From assembly GCA_040902445.1 (NCBI GenBank), contig JBBDXJ010000236.1, positions 1 through 19,610 on the forward strand: a DNA stretch of 19,610 nucleotides, given 5' to 3'. Positions 1 through 8,252 of the stretch are shown here, one piece after another. Below the pieces are notes generated by a model that made no database searches, was not told where the DNA came from, and was given only the letters and a program-made list of their open reading frames with translations. This DNA is from Chryseosolibacter sp040902445 (lineage in GTDB: Bacteria > Bacteroidota > Bacteroidia > Cytophagales > Cyclobacteriaceae). The translations under genes and the position numbers were made by a program. Positions within the stretch are counted from its first letter, which is position 1. Every line of letters begins with the position of its first letter.

Positions 1-2109
1 ATTATCAATGACCTCGAAGAAGCGATCGGTGAGGGGAACCTCGAACATATTAATCTTTTGTTGCGCCAGCTGGGAAAGACGGCGTTTATCAATCGCGAAA
101 AGCCCACGCCATTCGGGGAGGCTATCAGTCTATCCTGGTTCCTGGAACATGTATTCTATGAAGTCATTCCCAAGATCATCCTTAAACTGATGAGAGGACT
201 TCAGATCGACCCGGAGGAATGGAAAAATTTTGATCTTATTAAAGTCGGATTCTGGCCCGGAGGCGACCGCGACGGAAATCCTTTTGTTACTCATGAAACT
301 TCTCTGCAAGTAGCCCAGCGACTTCAGCAGACTTTGATGCGTTGTTACTACCGAGACGCCCGTATCCTGAAGAGGAGATTAACCTTTCAGGGCGTCGATC
401 ATATCATTGCCGAGGTCGAACGAAAGATTTATCCGCTGGCCTACGGTGCAGGTGAAGGGGGTTATGATAGTCCGGAGGAATTACTGGCGGATCTTCTAAA
501 AGCCCGGCAATCCATCATCGAAACACATCGCGGTTTATTTCTGGACATTCTCGATCAGGTGATCTTGAAAGTGAGAATTTTCGGATTCTATTTCGCCAGT
601 ATGGATATACGCCAGGACAGTCGAAAACACGCCGACGCCTGGGAGGCCATCCTGAAAAAACTTCGGACGAAAAACAAAAAGCTGAAAGATTTCCAAAACC
701 TCACGGAGTCCGATAAGATCAAAACGTTGCTTGGTCTGAAATTCAAACCGGAGCAAATCAAATTTGAAGATCCGTTTATCAGCGAACTGATTGACAGTAT
801 TACGGTGATCTCCAGGATCCAGGAACACAATGGAGTTGAAGGATGTCATCGTTATGTCATCAGCAACTGCCAGTCTGCCCTGGATGTTATACGCGTGTTC
901 CAATTGGCGAAACTGCTTCTGGCTAAAGGGGATGAATTACAGCTCGATATTGTACCCCTGTTTGAAACAATTGAAGATCTCGCCAATGCCTCGCAGGTAA
1001 TGGATGAATTGTATAATGTCCAGGCTTATCGCGACCATTTAAAGAGCCGGGGAAACAAGCAAACCATCATGCTTGGTTTCTCGGACGGAACAAAAGATGG
1101 AGGATATCTCCGGGCAAACTGGTCGATCTTCAGGGCAAAAGAAAACCTGACGCTTCTTTCGAGAGAACACGGGCTGACAGCAGTATTTTTTGACGGACGC
1201 GGCGGGCCTCCCGCAAGGGGTGGCGGAAACACCCACGATTTTTATGCGTCGCTAGGCGACACCATTGAAGACAAGGAAGTTCAAGTGACCATCCAGGGAC
1301 AAACGATCAGCTCAAATTTTGGGAAACCCGTCTCCTGTCTCTTTAACCTTGAGCAGCTTCTCTCTGCGGGGATTGAGAACGACGTATTCAGAAATAAGAA
1401 ACCGCCGCTGAACGATAAAGAAAAAAACCTGCTGGAAAACCTGGCGAAAGCTGGCCACCGCGCGTATCTCGATCTAAAGCACCATCCGAAGTTTGTTCCA
1501 TACCTTGAAAAGGTAACGCCGCTTTCTTTTTTTGGCGATATCAATATAGGCTCACGGCCGGTTAAAAGAAACCAGGGCGATTCATTGAAATTTGAAGACC
1601 TCCGCGCAATTCCTTTTGTCGGCTCCTGGGCCCAGATGAAACAAAATATACCGGGATTTTATGGCGTCGGCAGCGCGCTGAAGGAATTGAAAAAAGACGG
1701 GAAGATGGGTGAGGTAAAGAACCTCTACAACCAATCTTTATTCTTCCGCACCCTGCTTGCCAACAGTATGATGTCACTGACGAAAAGCTATTTTCCAGCA
1801 ACTGCTTACCTGTCCAAAGACAAGGAATTCGGAGAGTTCTGGAAAAAAATGCATCATGAATATGAACTCTCGGTCGAAATGATCCTGGAGGTGTCGGGGC
1901 TAAAAGGGTTAATGGATAATAATCCAGTTAACCGCGACTCGGTGAAACTCCGCGAAAGAATTGTGCTTCCCCTTATTACCATTCAGCAATTTGGTATTCA
2001 GCAGCTGCGGAATCTGGAGAATGCGGAAAAACCGTTTGCCCAGCAATACCGGAAACTTGTGTTGAGGTGCATGTTTGGAATCATAAATGCAGCCAGGAAT
2101 TCCGCTTGA
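1..2109 (+). CDS. ppc: Phosphoenolpyruvate carboxylase, 5'-truncated by the window edge
   Basis: Carboxylates phosphoenolpyruvate with bicarbonate to oxaloacetate in the cytoplasm, refilling the TCA cycle. The frame is open from base 1, so the start and the N-terminal part carrying the family's catalytic His (TAHPTE motif) lie outside. About 702 residues are visible, against roughly 850-930 for the family. Visible signatures are GGDRDGNP (about 259-282), ASMDIRQDSRKHADAWE (about 595-645), FSDGTKDGGY (about 1078-1107), the glycine-rich loop FDGRGGPPARGGG (about 1189-1227) and QTISSNFG (about 1300-1323). The extreme C terminus reads RNSA, where the family typically ends in RNTG or a close variant; this may be harmless drift. 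The gene converges on selD across a 93-bp gap filled by palindromic repeats. An internal TTG at 58 is not a credible start because the frame continues upstream with homologous-looking sequence. Confidence 0.97.
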   Translation: MINDLEEAIGEGNLEHINLLLRQLGKTAFINREKPTPFGEAISLSWFLEHVFYEVIPKIILKLMRGLQIDPEEWKNFDLIKVGFWPGGDRDGNPFVTHETSLQVAQRLQQTLMRCYYRDARILKRRLTFQGVDHIIAEVERKIYPLAYGAGEGGYDSPEELLADLLKARQSIIETHRGLFLDILDQVILKVRIFGFYFASMDIRQDSRKHADAWEAILKKLRTKNKKLKDFQNLTESDKIKTLLGLKFKPEQIKFEDPFISELIDSITVISRIQEHNGVEGCHRYVISNCQSALDVIRVFQLAKLLLAKGDELQLDIVPLFETIEDLANASQVMDELYNVQAYRDHLKSRGNKQTIMLGFSDGTKDGGYLRANWSIFRAKENLTLLSREHGLTAVFFDGRGGPPARGGGNTHDFYASLGDTIEDKEVQVTIQGQTISSNFGKPVSCLFNLEQLLSAGIENDVFRNKKPPLNDKEKNLLENLAKAGHRAYLDLKHHPKFVPYLEKVTPLSFFGDINIGSRPVKRNQGDSLKFEDLRAIPFVGSWAQMKQNIPGFYGVGSALKELKKDGKMGEVKNLYNQSLFFRTLLANSMMSLTKSYFPATAYLSKDKEFGEFWKKMHHEYELSVEMILEVSGLKGLMDNNPVNRDSVKLRERIVLPLITIQQFGIQQLRNLENAEKPFAQQYRKLVLRCMFGIINAARNSA

Positions 2110-2110
2110 T

Positions 2111-2204
2111 AGTCCATGGTCGATGGACCATGGTCAATAGTAGCGAGTAGGGCTTAACGTGCGCAGGAAGAAACAAACTTTCCATGGTCGATGGACCATC
2201 GACT
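2111..2204. repeat. Inverted pair of CCATGG-family palindromes between ppc and selD
   Basis: The gap between the convergent ppc and selD genes holds two copies of one palindromic word. At 2114-2133 CCATGGTC-GATG-GACCATGG is a perfect 8-bp stem with a 4-nt loop. At 2187-2203 GTCGATGG-A-CCATCGAC is a perfect 8-bp stem with a 1-nt centre. Taken as 23-mers (2111-2133 and 2182-2204), the two copies match in inverted orientation at 20 of 23 positions. The second runs into the selD stop codon. The hairpins could end transcription from both sides, though no clear T-tract follows. A related copy lies at 16923-16945, which argues for a dispersed repeat family. Confidence 0.8.
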
Positions 2205-3240
2205 AAATATGATTGACCGTTATCAACGCAGATCGCTTTTCCACCATTCTGCCAAACGGTTTTGCAGGATTTCCATGCTTGGCCAGGAGTTTTTCAAAAT
2301 CAGAGGTTCTTGATTCTTCTACTGTCACCAGTAATCCTCCACTGGTCTGGGGGTCTGCAAGGATTGCCCTTTGAGTATCCGATACGCCGGCGATGCGTGC
2401 TCCGTAACTTTCCCAGTTTCGCATCGTACCCCCGGGCATGCTATTTTGTTGTATGTAACTTTCCAGGAAATCGAATCTTGGCACTTTTTCAAATTCAATT
2501 TCTGCAGACAACCCGCTGCCCTGGCAAACTTCCGAGAGGTGTCCAAGCAGACCAAATCCAGTCACATCCGTAAGTGCAGTAACATAATCAAGTTTTCCAA
2601 ACGCAGCTCCCAGCACGTTCAGCGCTAACATCGTATCGATGGCGTGTTTCAAATGGGGCTCTTTTACAATGCCCTTTTTCTGCGCTGTGGTAACAATGCC
2701 AATACCCAGGGGTTTGGTGAGGTAAAGCAGGTTGCCGGCTTTTGCCGAGTCATTGCGCTTGAGATTCTCTTTTTTTAATTTACCGGTAACAGCTAATCCG
2801 AAAACAGGCTCCGGGCAATCAATGCTGTGACCGCCGGCCAACGGAATTCCCGCCTGGGAACAAACTTCACGGCTTCCTTCCAAAACTCTTTTTGCTATTT
2901 CCGGCGATATTTTATTTATGGGCCATCCTAAGATCGCAATGGCCATCAAAGGCTCACCTCCCATTGCGTAGACATCACTGATGGCATTCACCGACGCGAT
3001 CGATCCGAAGATAAACGGGTCATCTACTATGGGCATGAAAAAATCTGTGGTGCTGACGATACAGGTACCGTCTCCCAGGTCGAATACTGCCGCATCGTCC
3101 CTGGATTCGTTGCCCACCAGAAGGGAAGAAAAAGTGGCTTTTTTATATTCCGAATCCAGAATGGTATCCAGGATTGCGGGGGAAATTTTGCAGCCACAAC
3201 CTGCACCATGGCTGTATTGCGTAAGTTTGACTTGTTCCAT
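2203..3240 (-). CDS. selD: Selenide, water dikinase (selenophosphate synthase)
   Basis: Makes monoselenophosphate from selenide and ATP, the selenium donor for selenocysteine and for 2-selenouridine in tRNA. The 345 residues match the usual length. The N terminus carries YSHGAGCGCK (residues 9-18), with the catalytic position encoded as Cys15 (codon TGT, not TGA) and the essential Lys18. GGHSIDCPEPVFG, around residue 140, and the C-terminal DPQTSGGLL are also typical of the family. The start is ATG at 3240, giving the short leader expected before the catalytic loop. The next gene starts only 47 bp away and divergently, and mnmH lies just beyond it, so selenophosphate here probably feeds tRNA selenation. 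No selA, selB or selC is visible in the window. Confidence 0.97.
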   Translation of the reverse strand: MEQVKLTQYSHGAGCGCKISPAILDTILDSEYKKATFSSLLVGNESRDDAAVFDLGDGTCIVSTTDFFMPIVDDPFIFGSIASVNAISDVYAMGGEPLMAIAILGWPINKISPEIAKRVLEGSREVCSQAGIPLAGGHSIDCPEPVFGLAVTGKLKKENLKRNDSAKAGNLLYLTKPLGIGIVTTAQKKGIVKEPHLKHAIDTMLALNVLGAAFGKLDYVTALTDVTGFGLLGHLSEVCQGSGLSAEIEFEKVPRFDFLESYIQQNSMPGGTMRNWESYGARIAGVSDTQRAILADPQTSGGLLVTVEESRTSDFEKLLAKHGNPAKPFGRMVEKRSALITVNHI

Positions 3241-3287
3241 GCGCGTAAATTTATCAACTTAATGTTTGTTCCAATAATTATTAAAGC

Positions 3288-4058
3288 ATGGGTAAAGGAA
3301 ACATATCCGGGATTTACAACTATTGCGATCGCTGGTGCGAACGCTGTACGTTTACGAGCCGTTGTGCCGTCTACGAGGATGAAACTGACCTCGCCCCTGA
3401 ACAGCGAGACCTGAAAAATAAAGCTTTCTGGGACCGGCTTGGTCAGAATTTTATCAAAGCAAAAGACCTTTTGCAAAAGGCCGCGGAACACTACGGGGTG
3501 GACCTTGACGCAGCAAAGGAAGAAATAGAGGAAAACCAGCGCAAAAAAGAAAAAATAAAACACGAGAGCCGTCAGCATCCCTTGAGCGAACTAAGTTTTG
3601 AATATAGCGGTATCGCGCGCGAATGGCTAAAAACACAACCCGGAATGCTCGATCGGCTGGATACTTTAAAGACCGAACTTACTCTTGGTGTAGAATCGCA
3701 CGAAAGTGCTAAAAAAGAAACGAGCACCATTAAAGATAGTCTGGCTGTAATACAATGGTATCTCGCGTTCATTCACGTCAAACTGATGCGCGCCCTGATG
3801 GGGAAATTAACTAATAACAATCCGGAAGAAGATAATGACGCTCCACACGATTTTGATGGATCGGCAAAGATAGCCATCATTGCCATCGAACGATCCATGC
3901 ACGCATGGTCTGCGCTGTTTGAGATCCTTCCCGATAAAGAAGATGATTTTTTGAAGATCCTTTCAATGCTGGAGAAAATAAAGACCATGACCGTAAATGC
4001 ATTTCCCAGAGCCCAGGCTTTTATGCGACCGGGCTTTGATGAATTAATCCGCCAATGA
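3288..4058 (+). CDS. Uncharacterised protein with N-terminal Cys cluster, between selD and mnmH
   Basis: Not assigned to a named family. The 256-residue product opens with a compact cysteine cluster, C13-x3-C17-x2-C20-x5-C26, inside the word YNYCDRWCERCTFTSRC, which could bind a metal or act as a redox or selenium-handling site. Residues about 60-95 are a very charged stretch (many E, K, R) likely to be a long helix. The remainder looks all-alpha and soluble, with no signal peptide or clear membrane segment. The ATG at 3288 places the Cys cluster at the extreme N terminus. The gene is divergent from selD (47-bp gap) and overlaps the 3' end of mnmH tail-to-tail by 15 bp. That position between two selenium genes suggests, but does not show, a role in selenium use. 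It is probably real: the ORF is long, begins at a sensible place and has no better competitor on either strand. Confidence 0.85.
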   Translation: MGKGNISGIYNYCDRWCERCTFTSRCAVYEDETDLAPEQRDLKNKAFWDRLGQNFIKAKDLLQKAAEHYGVDLDAAKEEIEENQRKKEKIKHESRQHPLSELSFEYSGIAREWLKTQPGMLDRLDTLKTELTLGVESHESAKKETSTIKDSLAVIQWYLAFIHVKLMRALMGKLTNNNPEEDNDAPHDFDGSAKIAIIAIERSMHAWSALFEILPDKEDDFLKILSMLEKIKTMTVNAFPRAQAFMRPGFDELIRQ

Positions 4059-5054
4059 AATTAACTGCACTGCACACTCAGCAGCGTCTTTTCCATTCCA
4101 TGTAATTCTGGACTTAATCCGATGTTGTTTATTCGTCAGGCCCGTGTTGTAAGCTTTGTCGTAGTAGGCGAGCAATATGTCGATAGTAGAAGCCATATCG
4201 TTTTCAAATAGCTTTTTTTTTGCTTCTTTAAAGTTTTGCCCTCCGAGTTTTCTAGTGATGTTTTCCATGGCTGCAAGGAAAGCCTGCTTATCAGCATTGC
4301 CGTATTCGTTTACCAATCTGCCGATGCGGATCTCCTTATCAACACAAATGTCATAAACCGGTGCCGACGACATCTGGATCCAGAAGTCCTGAGGCAGGAA
4401 AATTTTTCCGATCGCAAAAGATTCATCCTCCACCCAGATGTTCCTTGCAGGATCCAGCTTCATCAGTTCTTCAAACAGATCATTCTGGAATTGTTCAGTT
4501 GTAGGTTGGGGGGCCATCATCAATCCCCCGAAGACAGAACCCTTATGACTTGCCAGTGTTTCAAGATCAATTATTTGTTCACCCTGGCTCCGCAAGGTCC
4601 TGAGAATTTCACTTTTTCCACTGCCGGTACACCCGCCGATTATTTGCAACCTCATCGGTATTTTGTAGGACGCCAGTGCCCGCTCGCGATAGGCTTTGTA
4701 GCCGCCAGAGAGTTGAAGGGTTTTGATTTTTGCCATCCCCAGGATCTGGCAAAAATTTGAAGATCGCATACCTCCTCTCCAGCAATGCACGAGCAGTTCA
4801 CCATCGCCGGCAACTCGTTCTGCATAGTTAATTATTTCAAGAAAGCGGGGGCCTACAAGACGGAAACCCGTTTTGATCGCCTCTGCCTGCCCTTTGTGTT
4901 TGTAATCCGTCCCTACCGCCACACGTTCCTCATTGTTGAGAATAGGAATATTGGCAGCGCCCGTGATATGACCTTCGCCGTATTCGTTCTCCGACCGCAC
5001 GTCTACTACGGGCAAAGATTCTCGAAGTTTTAGAAATTCATCAATGGGAATCAT
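4044..5054 (-). CDS. mnmH: tRNA 2-selenouridine synthase
   Basis: Also known as selU/ybbB. Replaces the sulfur of 2-thiouridine at the wobble position of certain tRNAs with selenium, using selenophosphate from SelD, by way of a geranylated intermediate. Residues about 1-125 form a rhodanese domain with the catalytic loop VHCWRGGMRS (Cys91). A second domain begins with a Walker A loop, GCTGSGKS (residues 141-148), for nucleotide or prenyl-diphosphate handling. The length of 336 is slightly short of the E. coli protein (about 364) but both domains are complete. The ATG at 5054 starts directly before the first rhodanese strand. The 3' end overlaps the opposing cysteine-motif gene by 15 bp. Having selD and mnmH in one locus fits an organism that uses selenium for tRNA modification. 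Confidence 0.97.
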   Translation of the reverse strand: MIPIDEFLKLRESLPVVDVRSENEYGEGHITGAANIPILNNEERVAVGTDYKHKGQAEAIKTGFRLVGPRFLEIINYAERVAGDGELLVHCWRGGMRSSNFCQILGMAKIKTLQLSGGYKAYRERALASYKIPMRLQIIGGCTGSGKSEILRTLRSQGEQIIDLETLASHKGSVFGGLMMAPQPTTEQFQNDLFEELMKLDPARNIWVEDESFAIGKIFLPQDFWIQMSSAPVYDICVDKEIRIGRLVNEYGNADKQAFLAAMENITRKLGGQNFKEAKKKLFENDMASTIDILLAYYDKAYNTGLTNKQHRIKSRITWNGKDAAECAVQLISLAD

Positions 5055-5125
5055 TGGCGCTAAGATAATGTCTTGTGCGGATATTTCGCTGGCATTCTAT
5101 TGCAGATTTACTGCCATGAACTTTC

Positions 5126-5160
5126 GTGAGTGGTGAGTGGTGAGTAGTGAGTGACTCGTG
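5126..5160. repeat. Imperfect tandem repeat of GTGAGTGGT-type units
   Basis: Four or so imperfect units of 8-9 bases (GTGAGTGGT, GTGAGTGGT, GTGAGTAGT, GTGAGTGAC) follow each other. Related words recur on the opposite strand at 5525-5545 (ACTCAC, ATTCACC, ACTCAC) and on the plus strand after the last gene (19428-19450). The tract sits just outside the left arm of the inverted repeat. Confidence 0.75.
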
Positions 5161-5273
5161 CGACTTAGGGTTCTTTGCATTGTTCTGATGGATCATGGTT
5201 ACTTGCGTGAGTCGTGAATCGTGAGTTAGTTTTCCCGGCTTATCGGCGGTGATCAGTTGCAACGCGGTTAGCC

Positions 5274-5477
5274 GTGAAGCCTTATTTCAAGCAGAGAATG
5301 TATAATTGCAGAACCGAAATGAGCAGCAGTGATTTTTGCAGATGCAACTGCGTAGAAGAATGGTCCAAGCATTGTAAAAAGGGACGCGGGCACTCATGTG
5401 TTACAATACTTAAACAATACTTTTACGTACATCTCATCCCGAACTCGCAGCAACCGTGCAAAAGGCGCAGACAATAA
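5274..5477 (+). CDS. Possible small cysteine-rich ORF inside the inverted repeat (doubtful)
   Basis: The longest frame in the core of the inverted repeat encodes at most 67 residues from a GTG, or 59 from the ATG at 5298. It contains seven cysteines (residues 12, 22, 24, 26, 34, 42 and 62 of the long form), with a CRCNC cluster and a basic tail KRRR. No family is recognised. There is no clear ribosome site and no signal peptide. An open frame of this length arises by chance easily, so it is listed only because it is the sole coding candidate in a long gap and because the cysteine content is high. Confidence 0.15.
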   Translation: MKPYFKQRMYNCRTEMSSSDFCRCNCVEEWSKHCKKGRGHSCVTILKQYFYVHLIPNSQQPCKRRRQ

Positions 5478-5479
5478 CG

Positions 5480-5576
5480 ATGATCAATCAGAACAGAGCG
5501 ATCAACAAATGAGCCGCACGCCCCACTCACAATTCACCACTCACAGAAGCAGCCATGATCAATCAGAACAGAGCGA
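5480..5576 (+). repeat. 22-bp perfect direct repeat (5480-5501 and 5555-5576)
   Basis: The same 22 bases occur at 5480-5501 and 5555-5576. Both copies belong to the word that also forms the inverted-repeat arms, so the right end carries one complete and one truncated copy. This points to local duplication of the repeat. Confidence 0.85.
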
Positions 5577-5600
5577 AGAACCATAAGCAGCACCAACCCC

Positions 5601-8252
5601 TCAATCAGAAAAATTCACCGCCATGTTCGTGGCGATTCCGATGCGGAAGCCGTAGCCGTAATATTTGCCATCGCGGAAGGCAGCGGCGCCTTCCAGCCTG
5701 AAGAAGCGCAAAATGCCATCGATGGAATATCCGATCTCGGTGTAATTTTTTGAAGACGGCGTTGCCAGATAATTGACAAAAATATTCTCGCGGATACCAG
5801 CCAACCGCACTACCGGAATTGTTGTTACAATAAATTTCCGGAATTGATAATGAGCGTTGGCGGAAAAATATTTATCCGCGGTACTGAAACGATAATATTC
5901 CAGCAACCTGAAACTACCAACGGGGTCACTAGTGCTGAAAGGAGTTTCGTTGCCCAGGAAATGTTTGTAATCCATAAAATACATCTGGTCATTGTTGAGG
6001 AACACTCCGCCGCGCAGCCAGAAGTCGACATTGCCTTTCACACCAACCTTAAACTCGTGTTTCACACCCAATTCGAGCTGGTCAAATTTCACATCGCTAT
6101 CCAGGATATCATGAAATCCCTTTCGGTAATCCAGGGAAATTGAGGGGGAAGAACTTTGGATCTCGCGCCTGGAACCGTTGCGGATCCTGAACTTCAACCA
6201 CGGCCGGGCGGAAATTCCGACCGACCCTACAAATGCCTGATGATCGGGGAAACCAGTATTGGTTAAACTTTCATTAAGGGGACGATTAACTGTATAGCCC
6301 TCAATATTTTTCCGATTGATCAGTTTAAAGTCCGATTCATCAAACAATTCCCTGCGATCGCTCCACGACCAGTATGAAGAAAAAGAAAGAAAAGGATTTA
6401 TTTTTTTTCTGTACCGCAGATCAATGAAATCGCGCTCATAAATTTTCATGAGATTCTTTTCCAGAAAAAGTGTGGTGAACGTATTGACTATAGGAAGTAT
6501 AGGATCATCAGGATTGAACTGACTCACATATCTTCCGCCGTTTACATCGAGCCGAAAATTTTTATTCCGCACAGAGAGGTTGAGATATCCCGATAATTTT
6601 TCGCGTGAAAAAGCATACCGGGCGACTGGCCTGATGGTGAACCGTGTTTTGTTCGTATCCTGAAAGACCGTTCCAAAAGCAACGCGGTAGACAAGGTTAA
6701 AGCCTTCTACAGTGTTAAACCCGCCCAGCGGAAAATAGATCTGAAAGTTTGATCGTTTACTGACCTTGTAATGGTCGCCTACGAGAATATCCCACGGTTG
6801 AAAACCCTTGTGTTTGGAAGCCTTAAGAGTATCGCCCTCCGCTTTTGCGCGTTCAACAGCGGAGATACTGTCGGACTTTTCATAACCCTTCACCTCTTCC
6901 CGCGTAAGCGGTATCGGTCTTATTTCGGCCCAATACAGCGAATCCTTTTTATAGGCTCCGCTGTCAATTTTGAAATCGACATCCGAAAGCACCTCGGGTT
7001 CCTTTTGTTGTTTCCGTTCCTCCTTCTCGTATTCCTTTACGATTGTTTTTAATTCCTTGCGCGTGATCTCTTCGCCCGCCGCAAGCCTTTCCTGCAATTG
7101 GGCGGTTTTGTCCCCGTCTTTCTTATTTTTCTGTATGGCTTTCTGCTTCTTTTCCACCTCTTTGGCCAGCCCTGCATCCGTTTTTTCGTCAATCACCTCC
7201 ATATTCTCCACATAAATTTTTGGATTGACGGAAATCCTGTAGTTGCTGACACTAGCCAGATAGTTGTATTCAAAGTCAAAACCAAAGACTTTTCCATCCA
7301 CCCTGAACTGATGTGAGACCGGGAGCCATGCTTTATCCTCGATGGGCCCGCACATCGATTTCATATAGATGTGAATTCCTAATTTTATGGTATGCATGTC
7401 GAGGCTGTGAATACTCCAGTCGTTTTCAACGATAAGAAGAATGCCATCGACTACGTTATCGCCCTTTGACCTCGGTGTGACGCGGATGCGGCTCACTTCG
7501 TATTCGCGATCCTTAAAAGTGCCGAGGTACTCAAATTTGTAATAGGAGAAAGCTTTCGGCGACAATGGTGAAATGGTACCCGCTATTTCAGGCTCATAAA
7601 AGCTTCCAAAGATGTAGACATTGGGCGATGTGTTGTTGTCTTTGCCATCGCTGCGAATGGAAATAACTTTTTCCTCAAACTTATTCGGCCTCGTAAATTT
7701 TATTTCACTCACGGATTCTGAAACAAAGACCCGGCCTTTTTCGATACCTTCCTTCTGAAGCGCTTTCTTTGCAAGCCAGGGATAATCCTTTAGTTTGCCG
7801 GCGCCTTTGATATAAACCCTGGCAGAATATGAATCCAGGACGTTCCGGTGATAATTAGCTTTGGCGATAGCTTTCCGCATGATGCTGTAAGCCGGGTCTT
7901 CATCGTCTGCATTGACTGTGACGGATTGCAGCAAGATCTCCTGAGGTACCAGTGTGATATTTAATTCCGTGAACGATTTTTTCACCTGAACAACGCGCAC
8001 TTCCGATCTTCTGCCGAGGTGTTGGAAGACCAGTTCGTATTGACCTTCAGGCAGGGGGATCTCATAAAAACCTTCAACGTTTGCTGTAGTGCCGGTGCCC
8101 AATTGTTTTACGAAGATTGTAGCAAACGAGAGCGGGGTTGACTGTTCATCGGAGATGGTTCCATGGATGCCGCTCGTCTGGGCAAACGCCGCAATAGACC
8201 CCAGAAGGCAAACCATCAGAAAAAATGTTGTAACAGCACTAATCAATCTCAT
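5601..8252 (-). CDS. DUF5686-type outer-membrane protein with carboxypeptidase-regulatory-like domain
   Basis: A predicted exported protein of 883 residues. Residues 1-24 form a signal peptide (hydrophobic run, then AAFAQ). Residues about 28-103 are a carboxypeptidase-regulatory-like beta-sandwich (GTISDEQSTPLSFATIFVK and following). AYSIMRKAIAKANYHRN near 121-136 opens the DUF5686-type region. Residues about 354-420 are an unusual, highly charged, probably coiled-coil insert rich in K, E and Q. The C-terminal 400 residues alternate aromatic and polar residues, as outer-membrane beta-barrels do. The exact function of the family is unknown; a role in transport or assembly at the outer membrane is inference. 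Its ATG directly abuts the nadD stop codon (TGAATG), so it is probably the last gene of that transcript. Confidence 0.9.
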   Translation of the reverse strand: MRLISAVTTFFLMVCLLGSIAAFAQTSGIHGTISDEQSTPLSFATIFVKQLGTGTTANVEGFYEIPLPEGQYELVFQHLGRRSEVRVVQVKKSFTELNITLVPQEILLQSVTVNADDEDPAYSIMRKAIAKANYHRNVLDSYSARVYIKGAGKLKDYPWLAKKALQKEGIEKGRVFVSESVSEIKFTRPNKFEEKVISIRSDGKDNNTSPNVYIFGSFYEPEIAGTISPLSPKAFSYYKFEYLGTFKDREYEVSRIRVTPRSKGDNVVDGILLIVENDWSIHSLDMHTIKLGIHIYMKSMCGPIEDKAWLPVSHQFRVDGKVFGFDFEYNYLASVSNYRISVNPKIYVENMEVIDEKTDAGLAKEVEKKQKAIQKNKKDGDKTAQLQERLAAGEEITRKELKTIVKEYEKEERKQQKEPEVLSDVDFKIDSGAYKKDSLYWAEIRPIPLTREEVKGYEKSDSISAVERAKAEGDTLKASKHKGFQPWDILVGDHYKVSKRSNFQIYFPLGGFNTVEGFNLVYRVAFGTVFQDTNKTRFTIRPVARYAFSREKLSGYLNLSVRNKNFRLDVNGGRYVSQFNPDDPILPIVNTFTTLFLEKNLMKIYERDFIDLRYRKKINPFLSFSSYWSWSDRRELFDESDFKLINRKNIEGYTVNRPLNESLTNTGFPDHQAFVGSVGISARPWLKFRIRNGSRREIQSSSPSISLDYRKGFHDILDSDVKFDQLELGVKHEFKVGVKGNVDFWLRGGVFLNNDQMYFMDYKHFLGNETPFSTSDPVGSFRLLEYYRFSTADKYFSANAHYQFRKFIVTTIPVVRLAGIRENIFVNYLATPSSKNYTEIGYSIDGILRFFRLEGAAAFRDGKYYGYGFRIGIATNMAVNFSD

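Larger units (their letters stand above)
5164..5587. repeat. 63-bp terminal inverted repeats enclosing a 298-bp core
   Basis: The reverse complement of 5164-5226 aligns without gaps to 5525-5587, with 52 of 63 identical positions by my count. Blocks shared by both arms include CCATGATC, ATCAGAACA and AAGAACC. A third, partial copy of the same word lies at 5480-5501 in the orientation of the right arm. The arrangement resembles a small non-autonomous transposable element or a pair of inverted dispersed repeats. I could not identify a flanking target-site duplication with confidence. Confidence 0.75.
5055..5600. other. 546-bp gap, repeat-rich, no confident gene
   Basis: This stretch lies upstream of mnmH (minus strand) and downstream of the DUF5686 gene (minus strand). 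It holds GTGAGT-type tandem words at 5126-5160, an inverted repeat with 63-bp arms (5164-5226 and 5525-5587), a short direct repeat (5480-5501 and 5555-5576), and one small Cys-rich ORF (5274-5477). The first bases beside 5054 should contain the mnmH promoter, but I see no convincing box. No tRNA cloverleaf is apparent. Confidence 0.7.

Noticed and set aside
58..60. TTG as the ppc start
   Set aside because: The frame is open to base 1 and the upstream residues continue the protein; the true start is outside the window.
3190..3204. Selenocysteine in the SelD active site
   Set aside because: The catalytic position reads TGT (Cys) with TGC two codons later; there is no in-frame TGA.
3027..3578. 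183-residue minus-strand ORF
   Set aside because: It overlaps the 5' end of selD and most of the start of the cysteine-cluster gene in another frame. Its hydrophobic, Phe-rich N terminus is the antisense reading of an A-rich charged-helix region. selD explains the strand better.
5398..5586. 62-residue plus-strand ORF rich in Ser, Gln and Glu
   Set aside because: It is built from the 22-bp direct repeat and the right inverted-repeat arm; repetitive content gives an open frame by chance.
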